Assembly (NCBI GenBank): GCA_913009695.1
Contig: CAJVWV010000008.1
Location: forward strand, 1-42,643
DNA length: 42,643 bases
Source of the DNA: an uncultured bacterium
Lineage (GTDB): Bacteria; Patescibacteriota; Patescibacteriia; Patescibacteriales; SZUA-104
Direction of reading: 5' to 3'
Below, piece after piece: positions 28,983-36,788 of this stretch. The notes beneath the pieces are model-generated. The model was not told the origin of the DNA. It did not search any database and saw nothing but the letters and a program-made list of their open reading frames with translations. Both the position numbers and the translations under genes were made by a program. Numbering within the stretch: the stretch's first letter is position 1; every line of letters starts with the position of its first letter.

Positions 28983-29264
28983 ATAAGCTTTTACTAGTTG
29001 ACCTAAGGGCTGCTACCGACACAGCCACTTAAAAACAAAAACAAAAAAACAATAGACCTTAATTATTATAAAAAATGCTTGAGGCCTATTACAACAGGTA
29101 AAAGTTCGTGCTTTTAAAGTCGGGACAAAGCTTCATATCCTGAGAATAGGGATTTTCATGGTTTATCTTCCTGATGAACCAGAAATAAAATTCTTAGGAA
29201 TGCGGCTCAGTTACAGGAGCTATTTTATTCTTAAAGAAGGGCCCCTTTCTGGGCCGCTTTTATA
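28983..29264 (+). ncRNA. Candidate ~280-nt structured RNA of unknown class
   Basis: There is no ORF between a near-perfect promoter and an intrinsic terminator. The RNA contains GGCTG..CAGCC near the 5' end, an A-rich linker (acaaaaacaaaaaaaca), TAGACCTT..GAGGCCTA, and TAAAAG-ttcgtg-CTTTTA. Further on are GGTT.ATC..GAT.AACC and GCTC-agttacag-GAGC closed by AATAAAAT/ATTTTATT. CTTTTAC (28988-28994) can pair long-range with GTAAAAG. It ends with AAAGaaGGGCC..GGGCCgCTTT. RNase P, tmRNA, SRP and 6S signatures were looked for by eye and not found. Confidence 0.6.
29232..29264 (+). terminator. Terminator of the candidate RNA
   Basis: AAAG-aa-GGGCC, loop cctttct, GGGCC-g-CTTTT. The T-tract is interrupted (ttttatattt). 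Confidence 0.75.
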
Positions 29265-29296
29265 TTTGAAAATAATTATGCCTCAATAATTACATC

Positions 29297-29325
29297 TTGA
29301 TAAAAGTGTTAATTTGATATACAAT
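29297..29325 (+). promoter_or_regulatory. Promoter of the DksA/TraR-lspA unit
   Basis: TTGATA (29297-29302), a 17-bp spacer and TACAAT (29320-29325). The leader of about 110 nt has CATTG/CAATG repeats in inverted orientation (29352-29432). Confidence 0.65.
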
Positions 29326-29444
29326 AATAGTAGGTAAATAGTAAATTATTATTGTTTCATTGCCTCATTGTTCCATTGTTTGATAATTATTTTACAGCAA
29401 CAACAATGGAGCCATTTGACAATGAAGCAATGAAAGTTAAATAT

Positions 29445-29816
29445 ATGGACAAAAAAACAATAGAAAAAATTAAAAAAGACTTGCTTGCGAGAAAAACTCA
29501 GATAGAAGAAGAATTAAAAAATATTACTGAAGATGACGGAGCGGGAGAGAGTGAACATCGCACTAAGTTTCCTGACATAGGAAGTAAGCCGGAAGAAAAC
29601 GCTCAGGAAATCGGTGAATACACAACCAATATTGCCACTGAAAAGGTTCTTGAAAGCTCGTTAAGAGATATTAATAGCGCTTTAAAGAGGATGGAGGACA
29701 ATACTTATGGCGTATGCAAATACTGTAATGAAGAAATCGGAGAAAAACGCATGCTTGCCCGTCCGGTAGCGAGTACTTGTGTCGCGTGCAAAAGCAAACT
29801 TCAATCAAAAAATTAA
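29445..29816 (+). CDS. DksA/TraR-type C4 zinc-finger protein
   Basis: A 123-aa protein from the ATG at 29445 (MDKKTIEKIKKDLLARKTQI). The track begins 31 codons earlier, in repeat sequence (CATTG units) that does not look coding. A long N-terminal coiled coil is followed by the zinc finger CKYC and CVAC, with YGVCKYCNEEIGEKRMLARP between. Members bind RNA polymerase through the secondary channel (DksA, TraR) and tune transcription; some have other roles. It starts the unit with lspA 7 bases downstream. Confidence 0.9.
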   Translation: MDKKTIEKIKKDLLARKTQIEEELKNITEDDGAGESEHRTKFPDIGSKPEENAQEIGEYTTNIATEKVLESSLRDINSALKRMEDNTYGVCKYCNEEIGEKRMLARPVASTCVACKSKLQSKN

Positions 29817-29822
29817 AATAAC

Positions 29823-30275
29823 ATGTATATATATAATAAAAAGATGATAATGCTATCGTTAATTATCATCTTTTTTATTTCATTAGATCGATTTTTAAAA
29901 TTTCTGGCTATTAATAATTATTTTGGAGATGGCTTAAATATTATCGGAGAATTTTTTAAATTAAAATTCATCGGCAATCCAAATATAGCTTTTTCCTTGC
30001 CTTTTAACGGACAATTTTTAAATATAATTATAATATTTATTATTTTAGGATTAATTTATAATTTAATTTATGTTGCTGTAAAAAAAAGTTTTCACCAAGT
30101 AGCCTTACTATTAATAATTATTTTAGGGGCAATGAGTAACTTATTGGATAGACTAAAGTACGGCTATGTAATTGATTACTTGGATTTAAGCTATTTTACG
30201 GTTTTTAATTTGGCAGACGCCATGATAGTTTTGGGGGTTATTGGATTGGGGTGGATTATGATTAAAAGTAAATAA
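29823..30275 (+). CDS. lspA: Lipoprotein signal peptidase (signal peptidase II)
   Basis: A 150-aa membrane aspartic protease with four predicted helices, cleaving lipoprotein signal peptides before the lipidated Cys. Signatures are FIGNPNIAFSLP, the first catalytic Asp in GAMSNLLDRLKYGYVIDYLD, and the second in FNLADAMIV. The N-terminal SLDRFLKFLA replaces the usual LDQxTK. The window encodes at least two lipoproteins that would be its substrates. It is very AT-rich. Confidence 0.93.
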   Translation: MYIYNKKMIMLSLIIIFFISLDRFLKFLAINNYFGDGLNIIGEFFKLKFIGNPNIAFSLPFNGQFLNIIIIFIILGLIYNLIYVAVKKSFHQVALLLIIILGAMSNLLDRLKYGYVIDYLDLSYFTVFNLADAMIVLGVIGLGWIMIKSK

Positions 30276-30326
30276 AAAAACAGCTGAAATAAATCAACCA
30301 TTTTAAATATCCTTTATTTAATTTTA

Positions 30327-30668
30327 TTAATTATTGTTCTGAACTTCTTTTATGCCTGTCTTGCGTTCCGCTAATTCTTCACAAATCACGGCGAGCATAA
30401 ACGCATCTTCACCGCTATCTTTTACATAATTTTTATAGTCCTTTAAAGATATGCTAAGGACTTCTGAATAATTTTTACCTTCAATAATTCCTTCTGCTAA
30501 TTCAATTACTTTACTCTCAGGATTTGATAATACTCTATAAAAAGCAGGTTTTTTTCTTGCCTCTTCTTTTAATTTATTAAATGATAATTTTCCTTTCATA
30601 CCTTCTTTTTTATATTTTGAATCCCGAATAACGTCAGAATATAAATTTTCTCTAATGGATTGTTTCAT
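30327..30668 (-). CDS. Hypothetical protein, 113 aa
   Basis: I do not recognise it. It is soluble, mostly helical and charged (MKQSIRENLYSDVIRDSKYK; GIIEGKNYSEVLSISLKDYK; AVICEELAERKTGIKE). There are no membrane segments, Cys clusters or catalytic motifs. It lies 10 bases downstream of tsaE on the same strand, so the two are probably cotranscribed, and it is convergent with lspA. Confidence 0.55.
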   Translation of the reverse strand: MKQSIRENLYSDVIRDSKYKKEGMKGKLSFNKLKEEARKKPAFYRVLSNPESKVIELAEGIIEGKNYSEVLSISLKDYKNYVKDSGEDAFMLAVICEELAERKTGIKEVQNNN

Positions 30669-30677
30669 ATAATTTAA

Positions 30678-31145
30678 TTAATATCTAATTAATCTTTTAT
30701 CTTCCTCCTTATTTATAATGCTAACAAATTTTGTCTTTTTAGGCAAGATCTTTTTTATTTTATCAGCCCATTCAACTATTGTAATAGTGTTAGGTCTATT
30801 AAAATATTCTTTTGCGCCAATAGCTGTTATGTCTTGCGCATTTTTAATGCGATAAGCGTCTATATGACATAGACTTTTGACTTTTGACTTTTGCTTGTCC
30901 GCCAAAGCCTTGGCGTAGGCGGGACTTTTGACTTCGTACACTTTCATTAATACAAACGTAGGACTAGTAATATGCTTTTTAATTCCTAATCCTGCTGCAA
31001 GACCTTTTGTAAAAATAGTTTTGCCCGCGCCTAATTCTCCGACTAAACCAATAACTTCTCCGCCTTTTAATTTTTTAGCAAAGTTTTTAGCAAAATTAAA
31101 TGTTTCTTTTTCTGAATTTGTTATTTTTTCCACCCCGTTAGACAT
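30678..31145 (-). CDS. tsaE: tRNA threonylcarbamoyladenosine ATPase TsaE
   Basis: A 155-aa P-loop protein from the ATG at 31143-31145 (MSNGVEKITNSEKETFNFAK); the track starts nine codons earlier. It has Walker A GELGAGKT, SPTFVLMKVY, HIDAYRIK and IVEWADKI, all typical of TsaE. TsaE works with TsaB and TsaD in t6A37 tRNA modification. About residues 72-87 (SPAYAKALADKQKSK) are an insertion encoded by a palindromic repeat, between the SPTF and HIDAYR motifs. Confidence 0.93.
   Translation of the reverse strand: MSNGVEKITNSEKETFNFAKNFAKKLKGGEVIGLVGELGAGKTIFTKGLAAGLGIKKHITSPTFVLMKVYEVKSPAYAKALADKQKSKVKSLCHIDAYRIKNAQDITAIGAKEYFNRPNTITIVEWADKIKKILPKKTKFVSIINKEEDKRLIRY
30885..30930. repeat. Palindromic repeat inside tsaE
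   Basis: GTCCGCCAAAGCCTTGGCGT, then aggcgggact, flanked by GACTTTT heptamers. It is in frame and encodes SPAYAKALADKQ. It is related to 13451-13483 and to the shorter palindrome in recA. Confidence 0.8.
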
Positions 31146-31240
31146 ATGATTTTTCTCAACAATTATCCCCACTAAACATTATAAAATGTCTAACGGGGTT
31201 CATGTTTTTATATTAACTTTAATTTGTGTTTTTTGCAAAT

Positions 31241-31279
31241 AAAAAAGAAGGTGAGGATTGCAATCCTCGCCTTCTTTTT
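31241..31279. terminator. Terminator next to tRNA-Val
   Basis: AAAAAAGAAGGTGAGGATT pairs with AATCCTCGCCTTCTTTTT. It ends the minus-strand tRNA transcript. Confidence 0.93.
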
Positions 31280-31283
31280 GTTG

Positions 31284-31357
31284 TGGACGATGTAGGATTC
31301 GAACCTACGACCCCTTCGGTGTAAACGAAGTGCTCTAACCAGCTGAGCTAATCGTCC
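31284..31357 (-). tRNA. tRNA-Val (TAC)
   Basis: Reverse-complement acceptor arms GGACGAT and ATCGTCC, D-arm GCTCAGCTGGTTAGAGC, anticodon loop TTTACAC (anticodon TAC), T-arm GTAGGTTCGAATCCTAC and discriminator A. CCA is not encoded. Confidence 0.97.
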
Positions 31358-31366
31358 GTAGCTCTG

Positions 31367-31450
31367 TGCCGCAGAAGGGATTTGAACCCTTACGCTCTAA
31401 CGAACACCAGCCCCTCAAGCTGACCTGTCTACCAGTTCCAGCACTGCGGC
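31367..31450 (-). tRNA. tRNA-Leu (GAG)
   Basis: Class II tRNA with acceptor arms GCCGCAG and CTGCGGC, anticodon loop TTGAGGG (anticodon GAG), a long variable arm (TGTTCGTTAGAGC region), T-arm AAGGGTTCAAATCCCTT and discriminator A. CCA is not encoded. It lies 9 bases upstream of tRNA-Val. Confidence 0.96.
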
Positions 31451-31462
31451 CAAGAAAATATT

Positions 31463-31933
31463 TTAAACAATTTTCTTTTCTTTTAATTTCTTCTTGAAGC
31501 CTCTTTTTAAAAAATATAGCTTAGCTCTTTTTACCCTTGACTGTTTTTTGATTTCAATTTTTGTGATAGTAGGAAGATTTAAAGGGAATATTTTTTCAAC
31601 GCCAACGCCGTCAGAAACTTTTCTTACCGTAATAGTTCCGCCTTTTTCCTTGCCGTGCTTCTTCGCTATAATCATTCCTTCAAAATACTGAACCCTTTCT
31701 TTTTCTTCACCTTTTATATTAAGCTCTTTAATTTTTTGATAAATACGAACAGTCATCCCCGGCTTAAGATCGGGAATGGATTTTTTTTCTTTTTTTTCTT
31801 TTTTCTCTACAGTAGGAGCTTTTTTTTCTTCCGTCTGCCCCGCTGTGGCGGTGGTTTTTTTATCCGCAGCAGCTTTCTTGCCATCCATAGCTTTAGCGGC
31901 GGATGGAACGGAAGTGGACTTTTCTTCAGCCAT
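31463..31933 (-). CDS. rplS: Ribosomal protein bL19 with N-terminal extension
   Basis: A 156-aa protein from the ATG at 31931-31933 (MAEEKSTSVPSAAKAMDGKK); the track starts nine codons earlier. The L19 domain (about 105 aa) has DLKPGMTVRIYQKIKE, VQYFEGMIIAKKHGKEKGGT, TVRKVSDGVGVEKIFPLNLP and SRVKRAKLYFLK. The first roughly 50 residues are an Ala/Lys/Glu/Thr-rich extension absent from most L19. It lies at the 30S-50S interface. The tRNA genes downstream start 13 bases after its stop, so they may be cotranscribed. Confidence 0.96.
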   Translation of the reverse strand: MAEEKSTSVPSAAKAMDGKKAAADKKTTATAGQTEEKKAPTVEKKEKKEKKSIPDLKPGMTVRIYQKIKELNIKGEEKERVQYFEGMIIAKKHGKEKGGTITVRKVSDGVGVEKIFPLNLPTITKIEIKKQSRVKRAKLYFLKRGFKKKLKEKKIV

Positions 31934-32054
31934 ATAGTTTATAATATAAAAATAGAACACGAAGTCCTATTAAAGATTATTATTAATTATTGTTTCTTGT
32001 GTAATATTATAATATTATTCAGTTTTTGTCAATAAAACGTTATTTATTTCAATA

Positions 32055-32627
32055 TTAAGGCAAATTCGCGTCTTTTTTTATAATTTCAACCGTTTTTTTC
32101 ACTGCCTCTCCTAATTTTCCTTCTTCATTCTCAATTTCATAATCATATATATATTTATTTTTTAACCATTCTTTTGTATATTTCATTCTCTCTTTAATAT
32201 ATTCTTCGGTTACATTATCTCTGCTTTTTATTCTTTTTTCTAATATTTCAAGCGGAGCGCCTATATAAATAGCTTTAATATTGGGCATTAATTTTTTAGC
32301 CGCTATAACACCTTTGTATTCTATTTTCCAGATTCCAATTTTACCGCCTCTTCTTATTCTATTTATTTCATTAAAAGTTACTCCATAATAATTATCATTA
32401 TATTCCTGGGCATATTCAAAAAATTTGTTTTCTTTTATTCCCTTTTTAAATTCTTCTCTGGAAATAAAATAATAAGGATTTTTTTGTGATTCACCCGAGC
32501 GCATTTCACGAGTAGTGCTAGTTATTACCCTTTCAATAAAAATTTCTTTTTCTAAGCCATTTATTATACTATCCTCGCCCGCGCCTGACGGCCCTGATAT
32601 TATAAATATATTATTTTTTTCATTCAT
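32055..32627 (-). CDS. Guanylate kinase-like protein with altered P-loop
   Basis: A 190-aa protein with guanylate kinase architecture: IFIISGPSGAG at the P-loop, TSTTREMRSGE and YYFISREEFKKGI at the GMP site, YGVTFNEINR and a lid region with RDNVTEEYIKERM. The P-loop reads GPSGAGEDS: Glu18 and Asp19 replace the Lys-Thr/Ser that normally bind ATP phosphates. Either it uses a changed mechanism or it is not a GMP kinase. It follows the RluA-like gene by one base. A canonical gmk may lie elsewhere. Confidence 0.82.
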   Translation of the reverse strand: MNEKNNIFIISGPSGAGEDSIINGLEKEIFIERVITSTTREMRSGESQKNPYYFISREEFKKGIKENKFFEYAQEYNDNYYGVTFNEINRIRRGGKIGIWKIEYKGVIAAKKLMPNIKAIYIGAPLEILEKRIKSRDNVTEEYIKERMKYTKEWLKNKYIYDYEIENEEGKLGEAVKKTVEIIKKDANLP

Positions 32628-32628
32628 A

Positions 32629-33582
32629 TTATTTAACTTTCTCTAAAAATTTCTTAAGTTCATCCGGCATATTAATTTTAAAACTTTGTTTTTCGCCTGA
32701 CAAATCGTTAAAAGACAATTCATTAGCAAATAAAAATATTCTTTCCAGTTTTAATTTTTTATTTTGCTCTCTCGTTCTTTTCGTATTATATAAATTATCG
32801 CCTACAATCGGATGTCCGTAAGCCGCCATATGAACTCTAATTTGATGCGTGCGGCCGGTTTTAATTTGCACTCTTACTAAAGTATAATTAATAAATCTTT
32901 TAATAATTTCAAATTGCGTAATTGCCCGCTTAGCCTCAATATTTTCATCACCTTTAATCGTTAAAGGATGGGCGGCCATTTTATATCCTAAGCTTGAACG
33001 GCTAATCGGAAAATTTATTTCATCGCTATCTTTTTCAATTTTTCCGTAAACTAACGCGGTATACTCTTTTTTTATTGTTCTTTTTTGAAACTGCTTCTTT
33101 AAATTATCAAAAGAATCCTGCGTCTTAGCGATGACAACTAGACCGCTAACTTCTTTGTCAATCCTGTGCACTATCCCTGGCCTTATTGGATCTTCCCCGA
33201 CTTTTTTTATTTTAGGATATTTTTTTAAAATTAAATCAACTAAAGTTATATCCTTAATATGCTCCGCCCCATGCATTATTAATCCGGCAGGCTTATTGAT
33301 TATAAGATGTTCTTTGTTATTGGCAATGATTTTTAATTTAAAATTTTTAATTTTTAATTTTGTTTTTTTTAATTTATTTGTAATTTGTAATTTGTAATTT
33401 GTAATTTTAACAATGTCTCCCTCTTTCAGCTTGTAATGCTTAGTCACAGTTTTTTCGTTAATGGTAACGCAATCCCCTTTAAATAGCTTTTGAATTTGGC
33501 TGCGAGAAGAATCCAATAAATTATTCGTTAAAAATTTATCAATACGTTGTTTTGAGTCTTCTGTTTTTACTTTAAATTTCAT
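32629..33582 (-). CDS. RluA-family pseudouridine synthase
   Basis: A 317-aa protein from the ATG at 33580-33582 (MKFKVKTEDSKQRIDKFLTN); the track uses a TTG nine bases up. An N-terminal S4 RNA-binding domain is followed by the catalytic domain with the active-site Asp in GIVHRIDKEVSGLVVIAK, then KKEYTALVYGKI and GRTHQIRVHMAAYGHPIVGD. It isomerises uridine in rRNA or tRNA; the exact site cannot be told. About residues 56-81 (ITNYKLQITNKLKKTKLKIK) between the two domains are encoded by intergenic-type repeats. Confidence 0.93.
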   Translation of the reverse strand: MKFKVKTEDSKQRIDKFLTNNLLDSSRSQIQKLFKGDCVTINEKTVTKHYKLKEGDIVKITNYKLQITNKLKKTKLKIKNFKLKIIANNKEHLIINKPAGLIMHGAEHIKDITLVDLILKKYPKIKKVGEDPIRPGIVHRIDKEVSGLVVIAKTQDSFDNLKKQFQKRTIKKEYTALVYGKIEKDSDEINFPISRSSLGYKMAAHPLTIKGDENIEAKRAITQFEIIKRFINYTLVRVQIKTGRTHQIRVHMAAYGHPIVGDNLYNTKRTREQNKKLKLERIFLFANELSFNDLSGEKQSFKINMPDELKKFLEKVK

Positions 33583-33587
33583 AAATA

Positions 33588-34694
33588 TCAAATTATTTTT
33601 TCAAATTCCTCTACCATCCTATCAATTATAAAATATTTTTCAACCCCTTCTACGCTTGATTTTCCTATTTTTGCTCGTAAATTTTTATCCCGCCATAATT
33701 TTATAATTTGGCGCGCTAACATTTCACTATTATCAGGCTCAACCAAACATCCATTTTTTTTACTAATTTCCGGAATAATTTCTTCTAATCCCAAATTTTG
33801 CGGCCCTATTATCGGCAATTTAGCATTCATAGCTTTAAGCAAAATATTGATGTCGGCCAACCTCAAATCTTCGCAAGCTGCCACAAAAACATCAAAACCA
33901 TCCAGCCATTTTTTTAGATGAATCTGTTCTCCAACAAACCAAGTTATATTGTCCAATTCCATTTTTTTGCTAAGCCACGACAAATTTTTTCTTTCTTTTC
34001 CCTCTCCCACTATAATTAACTGCATGTTTGGTATTACCGTTAAACAATGTTTTATTGCCTGGAATAAGTTTTCTATTTTTTGCGGTTTTTTTAATTCAAC
34101 TACCGCGCCAACTGTAAAAAATTTTCGCTTATAAGCCTTTCCTTCATTTTGAGCCAACTCGTTAAAAAGATTATTTTGATGTTCTCTTTTGTTTAGTTTT
34201 ATGCCCGGTTGTATTGCTTTTATGTTTTTTTCTTTAATGCCTAAATTTTTTAATCTTATTTTATTAAAATTACTAAAAGTTATAATAGTTGCTTGGTTAG
34301 AAATAATTTTATAGGCTTTAGATATAAATTTATTTAAAGTCTTATTGTTAAAAACAGCAGAATCCGCGTCTTCTGTCCAGACAACTTTCATTTTTAATAA
34401 TTTGGCTATCGGAGTAATAATTATTTTTTCATTTATATTTAAGCAAATAATAGTTTGTATTTTTTGAATTTTGTAATAAGCCAAATATAAAAAATTTACT
34501 AAGCATAAAAATGGAAGTAATATAATAAATAAAATTTGCTTCAAAAAATTATTTAAACGAGGGCCAAGACATTGTTGAGCCGCGCGAGAAGCAATAAAAA
34601 AATAAAAATCTCTATTTTTTAATTCTTCAAAAATAGCAAAAACAGCCTTGTTGTTTTCTTGTAATGAATTAAATATTAAAATATTTTTAGACAT
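33588..34694 (-). CDS. GT4-type glycosyltransferase
   Basis: A 368-aa GT-B fold protein. The N-terminal half has a hydrophobic, membrane-associated segment (QILFIILLPFLCLVNFLYLA). The C-terminal half has the family-1 transferase pattern: FFTVGAVVELKKPQKIENLF, LIIVGEGKERKNL, VFVAACEDLRLADINILLKA and GCLVEPDN. The usual E-x7-E motif is only partly matched. It probably adds a sugar to a surface glycan or lipid carrier. It lies next to a flippase gene on the same strand. Confidence 0.82.
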   Translation of the reverse strand: MSKNILIFNSLQENNKAVFAIFEELKNRDFYFFIASRAAQQCLGPRLNNFLKQILFIILLPFLCLVNFLYLAYYKIQKIQTIICLNINEKIIITPIAKLLKMKVVWTEDADSAVFNNKTLNKFISKAYKIISNQATIITFSNFNKIRLKNLGIKEKNIKAIQPGIKLNKREHQNNLFNELAQNEGKAYKRKFFTVGAVVELKKPQKIENLFQAIKHCLTVIPNMQLIIVGEGKERKNLSWLSKKMELDNITWFVGEQIHLKKWLDGFDVFVAACEDLRLADINILLKAMNAKLPIIGPQNLGLEEIIPEISKKNGCLVEPDNSEMLARQIIKLWRDKNLRAKIGKSSVEGVEKYFIIDRMVEEFEKII

Positions 34695-34703
34695 AATTTA
34701 TAG

Positions 34704-34775
34704 TAATTTTCAATTTCTAATTTTCAATTTTCAAACAATTTTCAATTAATTATTTACTAATTTATAATTAAAAAT
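34704..34775. repeat. AATTTTCAATT-type intergenic repeat
   Basis: Inverted copy of the 6000-6092 repeat (tttcaatttctaattttcaa units), between the flippase and glycosyltransferase genes. Confidence 0.6.
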
Positions 34776-34780
34776 TGCTT

Positions 34781-36211
34781 TTATTGTTTATTTATTAAAT
34801 TCCGTAAGTCATATCTTGATATGCCTTTAAATAAATATAAAGCGGCAAAATATATAACTGTAGATAAAAGTAAAATTATAAATAGATTTAATTCCTGAAA
34901 AGGAATCTGAATATAATATATGGCCATTGCCATAACTGCCGACGCTCCTAATGATTTTATAAAAATAGAAAGATTGGGTAAAAATTTAGCGTATTTCCAG
35001 ACTAAGAAAATTGACGCGGCGACAACGACTATCTCGCTATAAATCGTAACCCAGGCCGCGCCGAAATAAGAATAACGGGGGATAAAAATCAAATAGCCGA
35101 TGACTGCCGTTATGCCGGTAAAAATATAAACGCTAATAATCTTTTTTTGTTTGTTTATTGCTATTACGCCGTGCGTAAACATAGAACCGAAAAATATGAT
35201 ACTGGCGGCCAGAATTAAAATTCGTAGTACCGATCCGGAAGAACTAAAATCTTCTCCAGCCACTAGAGTCATAATCGGTTTAGCTAAAAATTGTGTGCCT
35301 ATTGTAAGCGGCACGGCTAAAATTACTAAAGCGTCAAAGGATTTCTGCATTACAGCCTTAAAACGATCTATATTTTTTTCCGCCCAAGAAGCCGTAATTA
35401 TAGGAAGAACAATTCCCGCGAACATAAATGGAATAGTAATAAACACGTCAATAACTTTATAGGCGGCTCCGTAAATACCGACTTCGGCCTGCGTTTTTAT
35501 TAAAGATAAAATTAAAGTATCAGTTTTAAGATAAACCAGATTAAAAGCTATGGTTATGGCAAGCGGCCATGATTTTTTAATAATATCTTTCCAGACCTCC
35601 TTATCAAAACTAAGTTTAATTTTTACAAATTTAATTGAAAATATGTAATGGAATAAAAAATTAATCGCGTTAGAAATCACCGTAGCGACCATTATGCCAA
35701 TAAGTCCGTAATTTAAACGAACGGCAATTAAAACACCTATTACTAAAATAACTCTGCCTGCTACTTCGGCGATTGAAACCTTGTCCATTCTTAAATTCTT
35801 CTGAAATACTCCGACTAGAATCTGATTTAAGGCTATAAAGAAAAAAGAGAGCGTAGTTACGGCTACTCCCATTTTTACGGCTATGTCATAAGGAAATAAA
35901 AAAACAACCAAAGGAGCAAGCCCTAAAAAAATAATCGCCGAAATTAAGCGCAAACTAAATAAATTACTAATTACTTTATCCTGATCAACGTCAGGCCTAC
36001 TTATCATCTGTACGGTAACGAGAGTTAGTCCCAAATCAGCTAAAATTCCAAAAAAAGACAAAAACGTAATAATAATCGTATATTGTCCAAAGCCAGCTAA
36101 CCCTAAATAACGAGTTATTACCGCGATCGCGATTAAACCCAAAAGAGTAGCAATGAACTTGCTAGCAACCTGAATTATAGTATTGTAAGCCACTTTAGTA
36201 GACAATCGCAT
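34781..36211 (-). CDS. Wzx-type polysaccharide flippase (MOP superfamily)
   Basis: A 476-aa protein with about 14 membrane helices. The N-terminus (STKVAYNTIIQVASKFIATL, then TRYLGLAGFGQYTIIITFLS) is typical of polysaccharide transporters of the PST/Wzx type. It moves lipid-linked oligosaccharides across the membrane. With the glycosyltransferase it suggests a surface-glycan route. It is divergent from pilin copy 8. Confidence 0.9.
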   Translation of the reverse strand: MRLSTKVAYNTIIQVASKFIATLLGLIAIAVITRYLGLAGFGQYTIIITFLSFFGILADLGLTLVTVQMISRPDVDQDKVISNLFSLRLISAIIFLGLAPLVVFLFPYDIAVKMGVAVTTLSFFFIALNQILVGVFQKNLRMDKVSIAEVAGRVILVIGVLIAVRLNYGLIGIMVATVISNAINFLFHYIFSIKFVKIKLSFDKEVWKDIIKKSWPLAITIAFNLVYLKTDTLILSLIKTQAEVGIYGAAYKVIDVFITIPFMFAGIVLPIITASWAEKNIDRFKAVMQKSFDALVILAVPLTIGTQFLAKPIMTLVAGEDFSSSGSVLRILILAASIIFFGSMFTHGVIAINKQKKIISVYIFTGITAVIGYLIFIPRYSYFGAAWVTIYSEIVVVAASIFLVWKYAKFLPNLSIFIKSLGASAVMAMAIYYIQIPFQELNLFIILLLSTVIYFAALYLFKGISRYDLRNLINKQ

Positions 36212-36239
36212 AAATATTAAGTTAAAAGTAAAATTTAAA

Positions 36240-36267
36240 TTGTTTTTTTGCTAATTTTTGGTATAAT
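36240..36267 (+). promoter_or_regulatory. Promoter of pilin copy 8
   Basis: TTGTTT (36240-36245), a 16-bp spacer and the extended -10 TGGTATAAT (36259-36267). Confidence 0.65.
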
Positions 36268-36300
36268 AGAAATAAGTAATTTAATTATAACATAAACCAT

Positions 36301-36759
36301 ATGCAAACAACCACAAAAAAAATAATTAACAGTCTTGTTGTTTTATCAATTTTTCTTTTAATGGCGCAGATAGCCCTAATCCATGGAGCGCCAGCGGCAG
36401 AAGCGGGAAATTTATGGGACATGCAAAAACAGTCTGATTTTCAGGATGAAATCGGCAAAGAAGCGTTTCAAGTAATTGATCCCGATAAACCAGAAGACAT
36501 AAGAGTAATAGTTGCCGGGGTTATACGAGCTCTTCTTGGAGCTCTGGGTATTGTTTTTGTATTTTTATTGGTTATAGCCGGCTACAAGTGGATGACTGCC
36601 GCGGGCAATGAAGAAAAAGTAACTGAAGCAATGAGCCAAATAAAAATGGCTATTATAGGCTTAATAATAGTTCTCGCGGCGTGGTCTATAACAACTTTTA
36701 TTGGTAATTGTCTAGTTGATGTTACCGGGGTTTCATCATATAAATGGTACTGCCCTTAA
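36301..36759 (+). CDS. T4SS VirB2-like pilin, copy 8
   Basis: A 152-aa protein with a signal peptide (LVVLSIFLLMAQIALIHGAP, likely cut near AEA). A charged region is followed by helix 1 (LLGALGIVFVFLLVIAG), the loop YKWMTAAGNEEKVTEAMS and helix 2 (AIIGLIIVLAAWSITTFIG). It has a C-terminal tail with two Cys (NCLVDVTGVSSYKWYCP) not seen in the others; these could form a disulfide. It has its own promoter, and the glycosidase gene follows. Confidence 0.86.
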   Translation: MQTTTKKIINSLVVLSIFLLMAQIALIHGAPAAEAGNLWDMQKQSDFQDEIGKEAFQVIDPDKPEDIRVIVAGVIRALLGALGIVFVFLLVIAGYKWMTAAGNEEKVTEAMSQIKMAIIGLIIVLAAWSITTFIGNCLVDVTGVSSYKWYCP

Positions 36760-36788
36760 ATATATAACATAACACTTAACTTAAAAGG

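Noticed and set aside
28983-29264. RNase P RNA, tmRNA or SRP RNA
   Set aside because: The conserved RNase P core (GAGGAAAGTCC type), a tmRNA tag frame with CCA end, and the SRP GGAAGGAAGCAG-type tip were looked for by eye and not found.
29352-29444. N-terminal extension of the DksA/TraR-like protein
   Set aside because: It is encoded by CATTG/CAATG repeats, and the coiled coil starts at the ATG at 29445.
30885-30930. AKALADKQ segment of TsaE as a functional domain
   Set aside because: The DNA is a palindromic repeat found elsewhere, and it lies between conserved motifs where TsaE normally has a short loop.
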